Shown here one piece after another: positions 25,941-34,154 of a DNA stretch of 52,563 nt (position 1 is the stretch's first letter; the number at the start of each line of letters is the position of its first letter). The notes beneath the pieces are model-generated. The model searched no databases and was not told where the DNA came from. It saw only the letters and a program-made list of their open reading frames with translations. Source of the stretch: Bacteroidota bacterium (GTDB taxonomy: Bacteria > Bacteroidota > Bacteroidia > B-17B0 > Aurantibacillaceae); the NCBI GenBank assembly GCA_018267655.1, contig JAFDYB010000058.1, positions 1 to 52,563 of the forward strand, in the 5' to 3' direction. The position numbers were made by a program, and so were the translations under genes.

Positions 25941-28340
25941 TTAGTATATTTTTTCAAATTTTGAAGGGTTTGACTCTCTCATTAAGTTATAGATAATGTC
26001 AAACACATCATCTGCACTTGGTTTACTAAAATAATCGCCATCACTGCCATAAGCAGGGCGGTGTTCTTTTGATGTAATTGTAGTTGGTGTTGCGTCTAAA
26101 TATTTGTAGGCGCCTTGTTCTTCAAGTACTTTTTGTAAAATGTAAGCGCTTGCTCCACCGGGTACATCTTCATCTAACACAACTATGCGATTAGTTTTCT
26201 TTATTGATTCAACACATTTTTTTTCTATATCAAAAGGAAGCAGCGTTTGTAAATCAATTAATTCAACGCTTATGCCAAATTGCATAAGGTTATTAATAGC
26301 TTCTTGAGCCACTCTAACGCAACTGCCATAGGTTATTAAAGTTACATCTGAGCCTTCGTTGAGTATTTCAATTTTTCCTAGTTCAATTTTAAATTCGCCA
26401 AAGTTTGCGGGTTGTTTTTCTTTTAGTCTATAACCATTGAGAGGCTCAATAACTAATGCAGGCTCATCGGCTTCGAGTAAGGTATTATAAAATCCTGCGG
26501 CTATAGTCATATTACGTGGTACACATACATTTATGCCTCTGCAAGCGTGCACTATCATTCCCATAGGTGAGCCTGAGTGCCAAACGCCTTCAAGCCGGTG
26601 GCCTCTTGTTCTTATTATTACCGGCGCTTTTTGTTTCCCTTTTGTGCGCCATTGTACTGTTGCTAAATCATCGCTCATTAGCTGAAGGGCGTATAACAAA
26701 TAATCTAAATATTGTATTTCGGCAATTGGTCTGATGCCTCTCATTGCAAGGCCTATTGCTTGCCCCATTATGGTTGCCTCTCTAATGCCAGTATCAAATA
26801 CTCTGTTTTCGCCGTATTTTAGTTGAAGTCCTTCAAGACCTTGGTTTACGCCGCCTATTTTACCGGAATCTTCACCAAAAATAATTACTTCAGGATATTT
26901 TTTTAATATGGCATCAAAATTATCTCTTAATAACTCACGTCCGTCAATTAGCTTTTCATCGGTATAATTAATTGGGTGAGGTATTATATTTTTAACCGCA
27001 AACTGAGATTCTGAATTTAAAAAAGTACTGTAGCGTTCAAAATTTTCGTTTGTAATTTGTTTGATGTAATTAGATAGTTGCTCACGCACCGAGCTATTGC
27101 TGCCGATTGAAAGACGTAATGCTTTTTTTGCCGTTGAAATAATATCTTTTCGAATGGGTTCTTTAATAGAACTTAATTCATTTGCGATATCAGTGAGGTT
27201 AAGTTGATTAATTAAATCAACTGCTTTTAAAAGTTCTGCTTTTATTGGTGCTTGATAAGCTTGCCAGGCATTATTTTTAGCGGTTCTTACATTTTCTTTT
27301 GCCTGCTCTTCAATTTTCGTTAATTCATCATTGCTTGCAATTGCGTTTGCAATAATCCATTCACGCATTTTTTTTATGCAATCAAAATCAGTTTCCCATT
27401 GTAGGCGCTCTTTACTTTTATAACGCTCATGGCTACCGCTAGTACTGTGTCCCTGAGGTTGTGTTACTTCTTCAACATGAACTAAAACCGGTACGTGCTG
27501 TTCGCGGCAAATGCTTATGGCTTTTTCATAAGTTTCGCATAGGTGGGCATAATCCCAACCTTTTGTTTTTAAAATTTCAAAGCCTTTTGTGTTTTCATTG
27601 CGTTGAAATCCTTGCAACACATCACTAATACTCTCTTTTGTTGTTTGATATTTTTTTGGGACAGATATTCCATGTCCATCGTCCCAAACGCTCAGTAACA
27701 TTGGGATTTGAAGCACACCTGCTGCATTAATTGTTTCCCAAAATAATCCTTCAGAAGTTGAGGCATCACCAATAGTGCCAAATGCAACTTCGTTCCCTTT
27801 GTTGCTTAAAGTATTAAAGGGAGCTTGGTGTAAGTTTAGATTATTTCTGTAAAAATAAGAAGCATACGCTAAGCCTAAAAGACGCGGCATTTGTGAGGCT
27901 GTTGGGGAAATGTCGCTGCTGGAGTTTTTTTGATGTATTAATTTTTTAAAAGAACCATCGGTATTTAAGCTGTGAGTAGCAAAGTGCCCTACCATTTGCC
28001 TCCCTCCGCTCATAGGCTCTGCATCTATATCTACATGCCCGTACAAACCGGCAAACCATTGTTGAACAGTTAAGGCATTAATTGCAAACATGAACGTTTG
28101 ATCGCGGTAGTAACCGCTTCTAAAGTCGCCGTTATTAAATACTTTAGCCATTGCAATTTGTGCTAATTCTTTGCCATCGCCAAATATTCCAAATTTTGCT
28201 TTACCGGTTAAAACCTCTTTGCGCCCTAATAAACTTGCTTGGCGACTAAGATTAATTAACTCAAAATCGGCTAAAACTATTTTTTTAAAATCATCGAAAT
28301 TGAGGCTACTCTTTTCAGTAGCCGAATTGTGCTTTCCCAT
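25941..28340 (-). CDS. 2-oxoacid dehydrogenase E1, fused alpha and beta subunits
   Basis: This TPP-dependent enzyme decarboxylates a 2-oxoacid and transfers the acyl group to an E2 lipoyl domain. In 799 residues the alpha-like half (about 15-430) carries SGGRQMVGHF and a TPP motif GDASTSEGLFWE ending in WDDGHG (191-224). The beta-like half (about 455-780) carries IFGEDSGKIGGVNQG, the DTGIREATIMGQAIGLA segment and RTRGHRLEG. The classical GDG...NN metal motif appears as GDA...DD, which I recall as normal in this fused Bacteroidota family. No E2 or E3 is adjacent, so the substrate (pyruvate versus branched-chain oxoacids) is undecided. The gene leads a likely operon with the two exported-protein genes downstream. 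Confidence 0.88.
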   Translation of the reverse strand: MGKHNSATEKSSLNFDDFKKIVLADFELINLSRQASLLGRKEVLTGKAKFGIFGDGKELAQIAMAKVFNNGDFRSGYYRDQTFMFAINALTVQQWFAGLYGHVDIDAEPMSGGRQMVGHFATHSLNTDGSFKKLIHQKNSSSDISPTASQMPRLLGLAYASYFYRNNLNLHQAPFNTLSNKGNEVAFGTIGDASTSEGLFWETINAAGVLQIPMLLSVWDDGHGISVPKKYQTTKESISDVLQGFQRNENTKGFEILKTKGWDYAHLCETYEKAISICREQHVPVLVHVEEVTQPQGHSTSGSHERYKSKERLQWETDFDCIKKMREWIIANAIASNDELTKIEEQAKENVRTAKNNAWQAYQAPIKAELLKAVDLINQLNLTDIANELSSIKEPIRKDIISTAKKALRLSIGSNSSVREQLSNYIKQITNENFERYSTFLNSESQFAVKNIIPHPINYTDEKLIDGRELLRDNFDAILKKYPEVIIFGEDSGKIGGVNQGLEGLQLKYGENRVFDTGIREATIMGQAIGLAMRGIRPIAEIQYLDYLLYALQLMSDDLATVQWRTKGKQKAPVIIRTRGHRLEGVWHSGSPMGMIVHACRGINVCVPRNMTIAAGFYNTLLEADEPALVIEPLNGYRLKEKQPANFGEFKIELGKIEILNEGSDVTLITYGSCVRVAQEAINNLMQFGISVELIDLQTLLPFDIEKKCVESIKKTNRIVVLDEDVPGGASAYILQKVLEEQGAYKYLDATPTTITSKEHRPAYGSDGDYFSKPSADDVFDIIYNLMRESNPSKFEKIY

Positions 28341-28354
28341 TGTACGTTATTACA

Positions 28355-28362
28355 CAAATATA
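28355..28362 (-). promoter_or_regulatory. -7 element upstream of the E1 gene
   Basis: The minus strand reads TATATTTG, an exact TAnnTTTG match, about 15 nt before the ATG at 28340. A -33 TTG at normal distance is not seen. Confidence 0.45.
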
Positions 28363-28442
28363 ATATTTTTACTTGTAATTTTTAAAGTAATTGCTTAAAA
28401 ATTTCACGAAATTTGGCGCTTTGAAAAATAGCCTAAATGATA

Positions 28443-28478
28443 CTGCCCTTTTTTTTTATTTTAAAACAGGGAGGGCAG
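28443..28478. repeat. Inverted repeat between coaE and the E1 gene
   Basis: CTGCCCT at 28443-28449 pairs with AGGGCAG at 28472-28478 around a 22-nt AT-rich loop. It follows the coaE stop (28496) in the direction of transcription but has no T-run after the stem on the minus strand. A terminator is possible but not convincing. Confidence 0.35.
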
Positions 28479-28495
28479 ACTTAATCGGCGAAAAA

Positions 28496-29071
28496 TTATT
28501 GTTCCAAATCATGTAACACCGATTGGGTTTGTTGAATTATGCTTTTAATGTTATTGTTTATTACAGTATAATTTGATAATTTTATTTTATCTTCATCACT
28601 CCACTGCGTATCAATTATTTTGTTTATTTCATTAAAAGTCAAACTGCTACGTTTTTCAAGCCATTTATGCCTAAGTTGAAGTGGTGCAGTAACGGTTATA
28701 ATTTTGTTAACTTGTTTGTATATTCCTGTTTCAAAAAGCAGAGCAGATTCTTTAAAAAGAATTTTTTTATTACAATTTTTAATAAAAACAGCAAACTCAT
28801 TTTCAACAAATGGATGAATAATGCTGTTTATTTTTTCTCGATATAAAGTATTTGAGAAAATTTGTTGTGAAATATATTTTTTGTTGGGAAGCTTGCCTTC
28901 GTAGCTTTCATGCCCCAATAACTTAACAATTTCTTCTTTAATATTAGGGCTTAAATACGCTGCTTTAGCAACACTATCACTATTAAAAACTTGATAATTT
29001 AAAAACATCAAAAAATCGGATAATGTTGATTTTCCTGAACCGATACCGCCTGTTATGCCTACTATTATCAT
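28496..29071 (-). CDS. coaE: Dephospho-CoA kinase
   Basis: This is the last enzyme of CoA synthesis, phosphorylating the ribose 3'-hydroxyl of dephospho-CoA. The 191 residues carry the P-loop GGIGSGKST at 8-16, the typical SDSVAKAAY segment near 35-43, and HPFVENEF in the mid region; length matches the family. It shares a base with the ybbR-like gene upstream (29071). This places coaE at the end of a DUF1573-yajC-ybbR-coaE operon, an order I recall in many Bacteroidota. Together with panC at 3346 two CoA-pathway genes lie in the window. Confidence 0.93.
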   Translation of the reverse strand: MIIVGITGGIGSGKSTLSDFLMFLNYQVFNSDSVAKAAYLSPNIKEEIVKLLGHESYEGKLPNKKYISQQIFSNTLYREKINSIIHPFVENEFAVFIKNCNKKILFKESALLFETGIYKQVNKIITVTAPLQLRHKWLEKRSSLTFNEINKIIDTQWSDEDKIKLSNYTVINNNIKSIIQQTQSVLHDLEQ

Positions 29072-29997
29072 TATTTTTTTTGAACAATAATTTGAACTTT
29101 ATTTGGTTTTACGTCAATTACATTTATATTATTAGGCGTAGTGCACAAGCCAACAGATTGAAGTTTTTGATTGCGAACAAAACGAGCGCAGGCTCTAAAT
29201 TGTGTACTGTCTTTAATTTGATAGTTGTTAGCTGTTGCTGTAAATTTAACTTTTACAAATTGAGGGATGGAGAAATACTTAGCATTATCTTCTTGCAATC
29301 CGTTTATATTCACAGGAATATATACAACATGTTCAAGCAGTTTACCTACGTCAATATTAGCTTCAACAACATTGCTTTGGGCATTTATTTTTTGAGAAGG
29401 AAGGTTTAATTTTACTTGTGTAATTATTGTTTTTTTTACATCTGTAAATTCAAATGGCTCTGTAGCAATGGTATCAATGTTTTCTACTTCATTTTTTAAG
29501 CCCCATATTGTAATTGTTTGTGGTGTTAATATTGGCTTGTTTGCAGCGTATCCAAAACTGCAATTTACTTTTATATTGCTTTTAATTACTACTTGTTTTT
29601 TAAACCCTTTTTGCTCAATAAAGTAAAGTGTATCGGGTGAAATTTGAGTAGATTTTTTTTGTAAAAAATTTGGTAAGTTGTTACTTGTAATAACATAATT
29701 ACTTCCAACTGAAACAAGTGTATTAAAATTAAGATTAATTTCCTTTTTAGTTGAAAAGCTTGAAAATAAATAATTAAGTACGTTGCTTTTATACGTTACG
29801 TTTATAGCTTCCGGCAAGCTATTAACCGGCAATTTGCTATTTGGCAAATTAGAAAATGAAACCTTGTAAAGATCGCTAAAAATTTTTTCGCTTGCTGACC
29901 ATCTCAACAACCAAAGACCAAGTGCGATAATTACGCATATAAAAAAAGCCGTATAATTAAACGGCCTTTTTGTTACTGTATGTTGTTGATTACTCAA
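29071..29997 (-). CDS. YbbR-domain (CdaR-like) membrane-anchored protein
   Basis: The 308 residues have a single N-terminal transmembrane helix (about 15-31) and an extracytoplasmic portion with YbbR-like repeats (for example the stretch around TITIWGLKNEVENIDTIATE and PVNINGLQED). In Firmicutes such a protein, CdaR, regulates the diadenylate cyclase CdaA; no cdaA lies in this window. Translation starts at TTG (29995-29997), overlapping the yajC stop in the tetranucleotide TTGA; no ATG occurs before the membrane helix. A terminator-like hairpin lies inside its first codons (29941-29971). Confidence 0.8.
   Translation of the reverse strand: MSNQQHTVTKRPFNYTAFFICVIIALGLWLLRWSASEKIFSDLYKVSFSNLPNSKLPVNSLPEAINVTYKSNVLNYLFSSFSTKKEINLNFNTLVSVGSNYVITSNNLPNFLQKKSTQISPDTLYFIEQKGFKKQVVIKSNIKVNCSFGYAANKPILTPQTITIWGLKNEVENIDTIATEPFEFTDVKKTIITQVKLNLPSQKINAQSNVVEANIDVGKLLEHVVYIPVNINGLQEDNAKYFSIPQFVKVKFTATANNYQIKDSTQFRACARFVRNQKLQSVGLCTTPNNINVIDVKPNKVQIIVQKK
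29941..29971 (-). other. Terminator-like hairpin within the 5' end of the ybbR-like gene
   Basis: In the sense direction of the gene (minus strand) the sequence reads GCCGT, an 8-nt loop, ACGGC and then seven T residues. The stem is only 5 bp, extended by an A/T-rich continuation with one bulged base. It could attenuate transcription into ybbR and coaE, or be a chance effect of the encoded residues (about 9-19). Confidence 0.3.
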
Positions 29998-30332
29998 TTT
30001 TGATTTTGTTGTATTGTTTGAGAGGCATCAGAAGAAACTGCATTTTTTGAAATTTTCATTTTTGTGCCGTCCTCTACCGACATGATTATTGTGCCATCTT
30101 CATTCATTTTGTTAATGGTGCCGTAAATGCCACCTATAGTTAAAATTTTATCGCCTATTTTTAATGCTTCGATATACTTTTTTTGATCTTTTGCCTTTTT
30201 CATTTGAGGGCGAATCATAAAAAAGTAGAATACTACTACTATTGCAATTAATGGCAGAAATGACATGATGCCTCCCCCTTGCCCTTGTGCGGCACCACTT
30301 GGTGCTCCTAGTAAAATAAATAAATTGTTCAT
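29994..30332 (-). CDS. yajC: Preprotein translocase subunit YajC
   Basis: The 112 residues have a Gly-rich N-terminus, one membrane helix (about 23-42, FLPLIAIVVVFYFFMIRPQ) and the diagnostic IRPQMKKAKDQKKYIEALKIGDKILTIGG region split between helix end and cytosolic domain. YajC associates with SecDF in the Sec translocon. The gene lies between the DUF1573 and ybbR-like genes with short gaps, and its stop overlaps the next start by four bases, indicating coupled translation. The N-terminal PSGAAQGQGGG segment is low complexity. Confidence 0.93.
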   Translation of the reverse strand: MNNLFILLGAPSGAAQGQGGGIMSFLPLIAIVVVFYFFMIRPQMKKAKDQKKYIEALKIGDKILTIGGIYGTINKMNEDGTIIMSVEDGTKMKISKNAVSSDASQTIQQNQN

Positions 30333-30355
30333 TTTTTGTATTTATATTTGGTTTG

Positions 30356-30853
30356 TTACTTTGCAGTTTCCGGTACTACAATTTCGGTTTTTATTCTGAT
30401 TATTCGTGTTGCCGGTTCACAGTTTGTTACTATTGTTATTGTTTTTTCTTGATATCCGCTTTTTCCTTCACTATTGAATACAACGTCTATTTTTCCTGTG
30501 GCATTAGGAGCAACCGGTTCTTTTGGCCACTCAGGTACAGTACAGCCACAACTCCCTTTAGCAGAACTAATCACTAAAGCTTTTGCACCTACATTTTTAA
30601 ATATAAAAGAGTGACTAACCTTTTCACCTTGACTGATTTTACCAAAATCAAACTCTTCTTCTTCAAATTTTATGTCTGCGTTATTTCCCGTGTTTCCATT
30701 AGCACCGGCAGAGTTGCTTACTATTTGTGTGTTTATTTCAGTTTTTTCACTTTTGCTACTACATGAAAAAATTAAAAAAGACACAACAATACAAAGTAAT
30801 TGAGTAACTTTTTTTAGTTTAATGTATTTAAAAATAGTAGCGGACTTAGGCAT
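30356..30853 (-). CDS. DUF1573 lipoprotein
   Basis: Starting at the ATG at 30851-30853 the product has 165 residues. It has a signal peptide with lipobox ending IFSCSS (Cys31) and an immunoglobulin-like DUF1573 domain including FDFGKISQGEKVSHSFIFKN and KGSCGCTVPEWPKEPV, the family signature with CGC. The function of this very common Bacteroidota family is unknown. An in-frame TTG 24 bases upstream (30877) could extend it, but a -7 element at 30882-30889 would start RNA at about 30875, so I prefer the ATG. The gene heads the yajC-ybbR-coaE cluster. Confidence 0.88.
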   Translation of the reverse strand: MPKSATIFKYIKLKKVTQLLCIVVSFLIFSCSSKSEKTEINTQIVSNSAGANGNTGNNADIKFEEEEFDFGKISQGEKVSHSFIFKNVGAKALVISSAKGSCGCTVPEWPKEPVAPNATGKIDVVFNSEGKSGYQEKTITIVTNCEPATRIIRIKTEIVVPETAK

Positions 30854-30881
30854 TTTATGAGATTGATTTTCAATCAAGGCA

Positions 30882-30889
30882 CAAATGTA
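30882..30889 (-). promoter_or_regulatory. -7 element upstream of the DUF1573 gene
   Basis: The minus strand reads TACATTTG (TAnnTTTG). The predicted transcription start near 30875 supports the ATG at 30853 as the start codon. A small palindrome TTGATT-TTC-AATCAA (30863-30877) falls in the leader. Confidence 0.4.
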
Positions 30890-30917
30890 ACAATATGCTT
30901 TAAATTAAAAAAGCGAT

Positions 30918-31835
30918 TTAAAACTTAGCTCTAATTTTTCGCATATAGCGCTTCTTTCCTCCAAAAAACGAACCGCGGTAGCGTGAGCGATAAAAACTGC
31001 TTTTTCCTCTAATGACATAACTGTAAGTTACATTCAAAGTCATGTAAGCGTCTTTATTTGTAGGATCGCCACGCTTTTTACCCCAAGTGTGCGAGTAATA
31101 TGCACCCGGGTTTGCATCTTTATAGCTGGCAGGTAACTCAGTAGTTCTTAGTATTAAGCCCTGCGTGTATGCATCTGCCGGAGGAGTAGATGGATATTTG
31201 TCGTGAATATCATCTAAGTAGTCAGTAAATGTTTTTCTAAAGCTCATTTCCATGCCTAAACGATGCTTTTTATTAAATGTAAAATAAAACCCAACACCCA
31301 TTGGAATACATAATACTACGTTGCTGTAGCTGTATCCTTCAGTTGCATATGGTCTCATTGCTACCCATTCGCCTCTGTAATAACTTTTTGGATTGTGATA
31401 AAAAGCACCAACACCTCCCATTAAGTATGCTCTAAAGCCATTGCGGTAGCGATAAGTGTTTCCTAAGTCATTATTTTCGTAAAAAAACCATTCGCCCGTA
31501 AAAGCTAATTCAAAAATATCATTTCTAAAATTAAAGTTGCGGTAACGCCTGCCGGGGTTAGTTGATAGTGCATCATCACCTTGTATTCTTAAATAATCAA
31601 AAGAAAGCTTCAGAGATAATTTTGGCCTCCATTTGTAGCGTACAAATGCGGTACCGTTCCATCTAGTTTCGGCTAGCTGCATGTCGGCAACAAAGTCGCG
31701 ACGTGTTTTTTCCTTTCCACCAACATCGCCTAAGTAGTTAGATATTCCAATACCACCACCATATTCCCATAACCACTGAGCTTTTGTGATTGAAAAAAAT
31801 GATAGTAAAAAAAGTGTTATGTAAAATTTTCTCAT
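30918..31835 (-). CDS. DUF6089-type outer-membrane protein
   Basis: The 305-residue protein has a signal peptide (1-19, ending ITKAQ) followed by WLWEYGGGIGISNYLGDVGGK, the typical opening of DUF6089 proteins in Bacteroidota. The remainder is beta-rich with alternating aromatics (FVRYKWRPKLSLKLSFDYLRI, GMEMSFRKTFTDYLDDIHDKY) and a very basic C-terminus. It is likely an outer-membrane barrel of unknown function. A strong promoter precedes it (31853-31884), so it seems to be transcribed on its own from the DUF1573 cluster, 41 bp away. Confidence 0.8.
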   Translation of the reverse strand: MRKFYITLFLLSFFSITKAQWLWEYGGGIGISNYLGDVGGKEKTRRDFVADMQLAETRWNGTAFVRYKWRPKLSLKLSFDYLRIQGDDALSTNPGRRYRNFNFRNDIFELAFTGEWFFYENNDLGNTYRYRNGFRAYLMGGVGAFYHNPKSYYRGEWVAMRPYATEGYSYSNVVLCIPMGVGFYFTFNKKHRLGMEMSFRKTFTDYLDDIHDKYPSTPPADAYTQGLILRTTELPASYKDANPGAYYSHTWGKKRGDPTNKDAYMTLNVTYSYVIRGKSSFYRSRYRGSFFGGKKRYMRKIRAKF

Positions 31836-31852
31836 TACGTTTATAGCAGTTT

Positions 31853-31884
31853 CAAATATACAAAAATTTTAAATTTACCTGCAA
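31853..31884 (-). promoter_or_regulatory. Bacteroidota-type promoter for the DUF6089 gene
   Basis: On the minus strand TTG (31882-31884), 21 bases and TATATTTG (31853-31860) fit the Bacteroidota consensus. The start point would be near 31846, about 10 nt before the ATG at 31835. Confidence 0.55.
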
Positions 31885-31897
31885 TTTTAACAAGAAA

Positions 31898-32845
31898 ATG
31901 AAAAATAACCGCATTTGTCAATTATTTAACATCGAAAAACCAATTATTCAGGCCGGTATGATTTGGTGCAGTGGCTGGGAGTTGGCTTCGGCAGTAAGTA
32001 ATGCCGGCGGTATAGGACTTATTGGTGCCGGGAGTATGTACCCAGATGTTTTACAAACACATATTCAAAAATGTAAAAAAGCAACAAACAAACCGTTTGG
32101 AGTGAATTTGCCTCTTTTATACCCTGACATAGACAAACACATTCAAATAATCATTAACGAAGGCGTTAAAATTGTATTTACAAGTGCCGGAAATCCTAAA
32201 ACTTATACGTCACTTTTAAAGCAGCACGGCATTATTGTTGTGCATGTGGTTAGTACCGTAAAATTTGCTGTAAAATGCAAAGAAGCAGGAGTTGATGCTA
32301 TTGTTGCCGAGGGCTTTGAAGCCGGTGGGCACAATGGGCGTGAAGAAACTACAACCATGGTTTTAATTGATGCTGTAAAAAAAGCAGTTGATTTGCCATT
32401 AATAGCAGCAGGTGGTATAGGTTTTGGCAGCCAAATGGCTGCTGCATTTTGTTTAGGAGCCGAAGCGGTACAGATTGGTAGCCGTTTTGTAGCAAGTGTA
32501 GAAAGTAGCGCACACCAAAATTTTAAAGAAAAAATTATTGAAACGCCTGAAGGCGGAACACAACTTAGTTTAAAGCAATTAACGCCGGTTCGTTTAATTA
32601 AAAATGATTTTTTTCAACGGGTAAATGAGGCTGAAAAAAGAGGTGCTTCGTCTGATGAATTAAGCGAAATATTAGGTAGAGCAAGGGCAAAAAAAGGCAT
32701 GTTTGAAGGCGATTTAATTGAAGGGGAATTAGAGATAGGGCAAATCAGCGGTTCTATAAATAAAATTAAGCCCGCTGCCGAAATTATTGATGAGATTTTT
32801 AATGAGTTTTTAGAGGTAATTAGTACCTTAAAAAACAGCGTATAG
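31898..32845 (+). CDS. Nitronate monooxygenase-like FMN enzyme
   Basis: The 315-residue TIM-barrel flavoprotein belongs to the 2-nitropropane dioxygenase / nitronate monooxygenase superfamily. It shows PIIQAGMIWCSGWELASAVS at the start (FMN and substrate loop), AEGFEAGGHNGR near 139-150 (phosphate-binding GGH), and IAAGGIGFGSQMAAAFCLGA at about 168-187. The catalytic His is present in the GGH motif. Enoyl-ACP reductase FabK belongs to the same fold and cannot be fully excluded, but the sequence looks closer to the oxidoreductase group. It is divergent from the DUF6089 gene and convergent with the lipoprotein gene. Confidence 0.85.
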   Translation: MKNNRICQLFNIEKPIIQAGMIWCSGWELASAVSNAGGIGLIGAGSMYPDVLQTHIQKCKKATNKPFGVNLPLLYPDIDKHIQIIINEGVKIVFTSAGNPKTYTSLLKQHGIIVVHVVSTVKFAVKCKEAGVDAIVAEGFEAGGHNGREETTTMVLIDAVKKAVDLPLIAAGGIGFGSQMAAAFCLGAEAVQIGSRFVASVESSAHQNFKEKIIETPEGGTQLSLKQLTPVRLIKNDFFQRVNEAEKRGASSDELSEILGRARAKKGMFEGDLIEGELEIGQISGSINKIKPAAEIIDEIFNEFLEVISTLKNSV

Positions 32846-32868
32846 TGTTTGGATGATTATATTATAAA

Positions 32869-33285
32869 CTACCGCCATGTTCCACCTAATACAATGCCTA
32901 AGCCATTATTTTCAGTATCCATTTCTAATGGGTACAGTATTTTATAATTGTTTATGTTAATGGCGTTGCTTCCAATAAAGCCTGTTGAATCGCCATACAA
33001 AGCAACTGCATAATTATTTTTATAAAAATTCATAACTACCGGTTTGTCAATTGCAAAAACTGCCGGTAAGGTATAAACACTCGGATAAATTCCGGTAGTA
33101 GTTAAAGCAGTTTTAGCATTCCCTGTAACCAGTAAAAGCTTTAAATACAAGTTTTGTTTTGGCAGGTTAATAAGATTATCTGCCTTTAGTGTTAAAGTAT
33201 TCAGGGTAAAATTAATGTCTTTGTTTTTTTTACACGCGCAAAATGTTAGCGCAATTAAGATGCCGAATTTTAAAAAATATTTCAT
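32869..33285 (-). CDS. Small putative lipoprotein
   Basis: The 138 residues open with a lipoprotein signal (ILIALTFCACKKN; Cys at about 18). They continue with a single beta-rich domain lacking recognised motifs. The Bacteroidota export context (Lys after the Cys) leaves surface location open. It is the last gene of the six-gene minus-strand run starting at tolC (38146), 10 bp after the hemerythrin-like gene. The function is unknown. Confidence 0.6.
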   Translation of the reverse strand: MKYFLKFGILIALTFCACKKNKDINFTLNTLTLKADNLINLPKQNLYLKLLLVTGNAKTALTTTGIYPSVYTLPAVFAIDKPVVMNFYKNNYAVALYGDSTGFIGSNAININNYKILYPLEMDTENNGLGIVLGGTWR

Positions 33286-33295
33286 TTACTTTACT

Positions 33296-33772
33296 TTATA
33301 TAGATAAGTTTTCTGTTTTTGCCCAAAAGGAATCGTTCCAATTTTCGTTTAAAATATTTTTTGGGTATTTTGTTAAGGCTAAATTTAATTGCGTTTCATT
33401 CATTGATTTTTGGATAAGCGGTAAAAATTTTTGTTTTTCAAAGCGAACATAGGCTTCTAACAAATCTTCAATTGAGCTTAGCGATTTTTCTATGTTTTTA
33501 TCGTCGGAAAAAAGTTTGCTTAATTTTTTATGAAAATGTTTTGCTTTAACAGTTATTGCGTTTTTAGAATCAATGTTTGGAAGCATTTGCTCTTCTTCAA
33601 AATTAAAATGGTTTATTAAGTTGCATTTATAAAACCAATTGGTGTATTTTTTTATACGCTCGATGGTTATATTTTTATTTAATCCGCTTCTAATGTGCCA
33701 ACAAAATAAAAGTACCACGCTAAATTCTTTGTAAAGAGTTAAAAACAGCTCTTTGTTATTGTTTGTTTCCAT
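33296..33772 (-). CDS. Hemerythrin-like HHE domain protein, one ligand position changed
   Basis: The 158-residue helical protein has His26, HFNFEEE (His55, Glu59/60) and HFHKK (His79/81) in the spacing of the hemerythrin four-helix bundle, which binds O2 or NO at a di-iron centre. The last helix, normally HVRFEE..LFP in this subfamily, reads YVRFEKQKFLP here (Tyr108, Glu112), so one expected His ligand is replaced. The iron site may be altered or lost. It sits in the efflux operon between DUF488 and a lipoprotein with gaps of 6 and 10 bp. Confidence 0.78.
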   Translation of the reverse strand: METNNNKELFLTLYKEFSVVLLFCWHIRSGLNKNITIERIKKYTNWFYKCNLINHFNFEEEQMLPNIDSKNAITVKAKHFHKKLSKLFSDDKNIEKSLSSIEDLLEAYVRFEKQKFLPLIQKSMNETQLNLALTKYPKNILNENWNDSFWAKTENLSI

Positions 33773-33778
33773 AAATTT

Positions 33779-34135
33779 TTATAACAGTTTTTCAATGTAA
33801 GATTTAAGTATAATGGCATGTGTATGCTCTGTATCTTTTGCAGCATATACAAATGTGGTTATTTTTTTTTCGCGGAGTAGTTCAATAAATTCTTGTACAG
33901 CATTATTAGATTTTAGCTCGGTTAGATACTTAATTTTAAAATCCATCCACAACAATGGATCGTGCGAAAACCATCTTCTTAATTGAGGTGTAGGGGCTAC
34001 TTCTTTTGCCCATAGGTCAATTTTCGATTTTTCTTTACTTATGCCTCTTGGCCAAAGCCTATCGACTAATATTCTAAAACCATCTTTGTTATTTGGCTCA
34101 TCATAGGCGCGTTTTAAATTAATTTTAACTTTCAT
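33779..34135 (-). CDS. DUF488 family protein
   Basis: The 118-residue cytosolic protein matches DUF488 through RILVDRLWPRGISKEK (residues 21-36), WAKEVAPTPQLRRWFSHDP (43-61) and a C-terminal TFVYAAKDTEHTHAIIL block. The family is widespread and its function is unclear. It often accompanies stress or heavy-metal genes, but that is general context and not evidence here. It follows the MFS transporter by 19 bp and precedes the hemerythrin-like gene by 6 bp, so it belongs to the efflux transcript. Confidence 0.87.
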   Translation of the reverse strand: MKVKINLKRAYDEPNNKDGFRILVDRLWPRGISKEKSKIDLWAKEVAPTPQLRRWFSHDPLLWMDFKIKYLTELKSNNAVQEFIELLREKKITTFVYAAKDTEHTHAIILKSYIEKLL

Positions 34136-34154
34136 ATTTTTTAATTATTAAATC

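Noticed and set aside
29023..29409. 128-codon plus-strand frame over coaE/ybbR
   Set aside because: It is antisense to two well-supported genes and has no recognisable motif.
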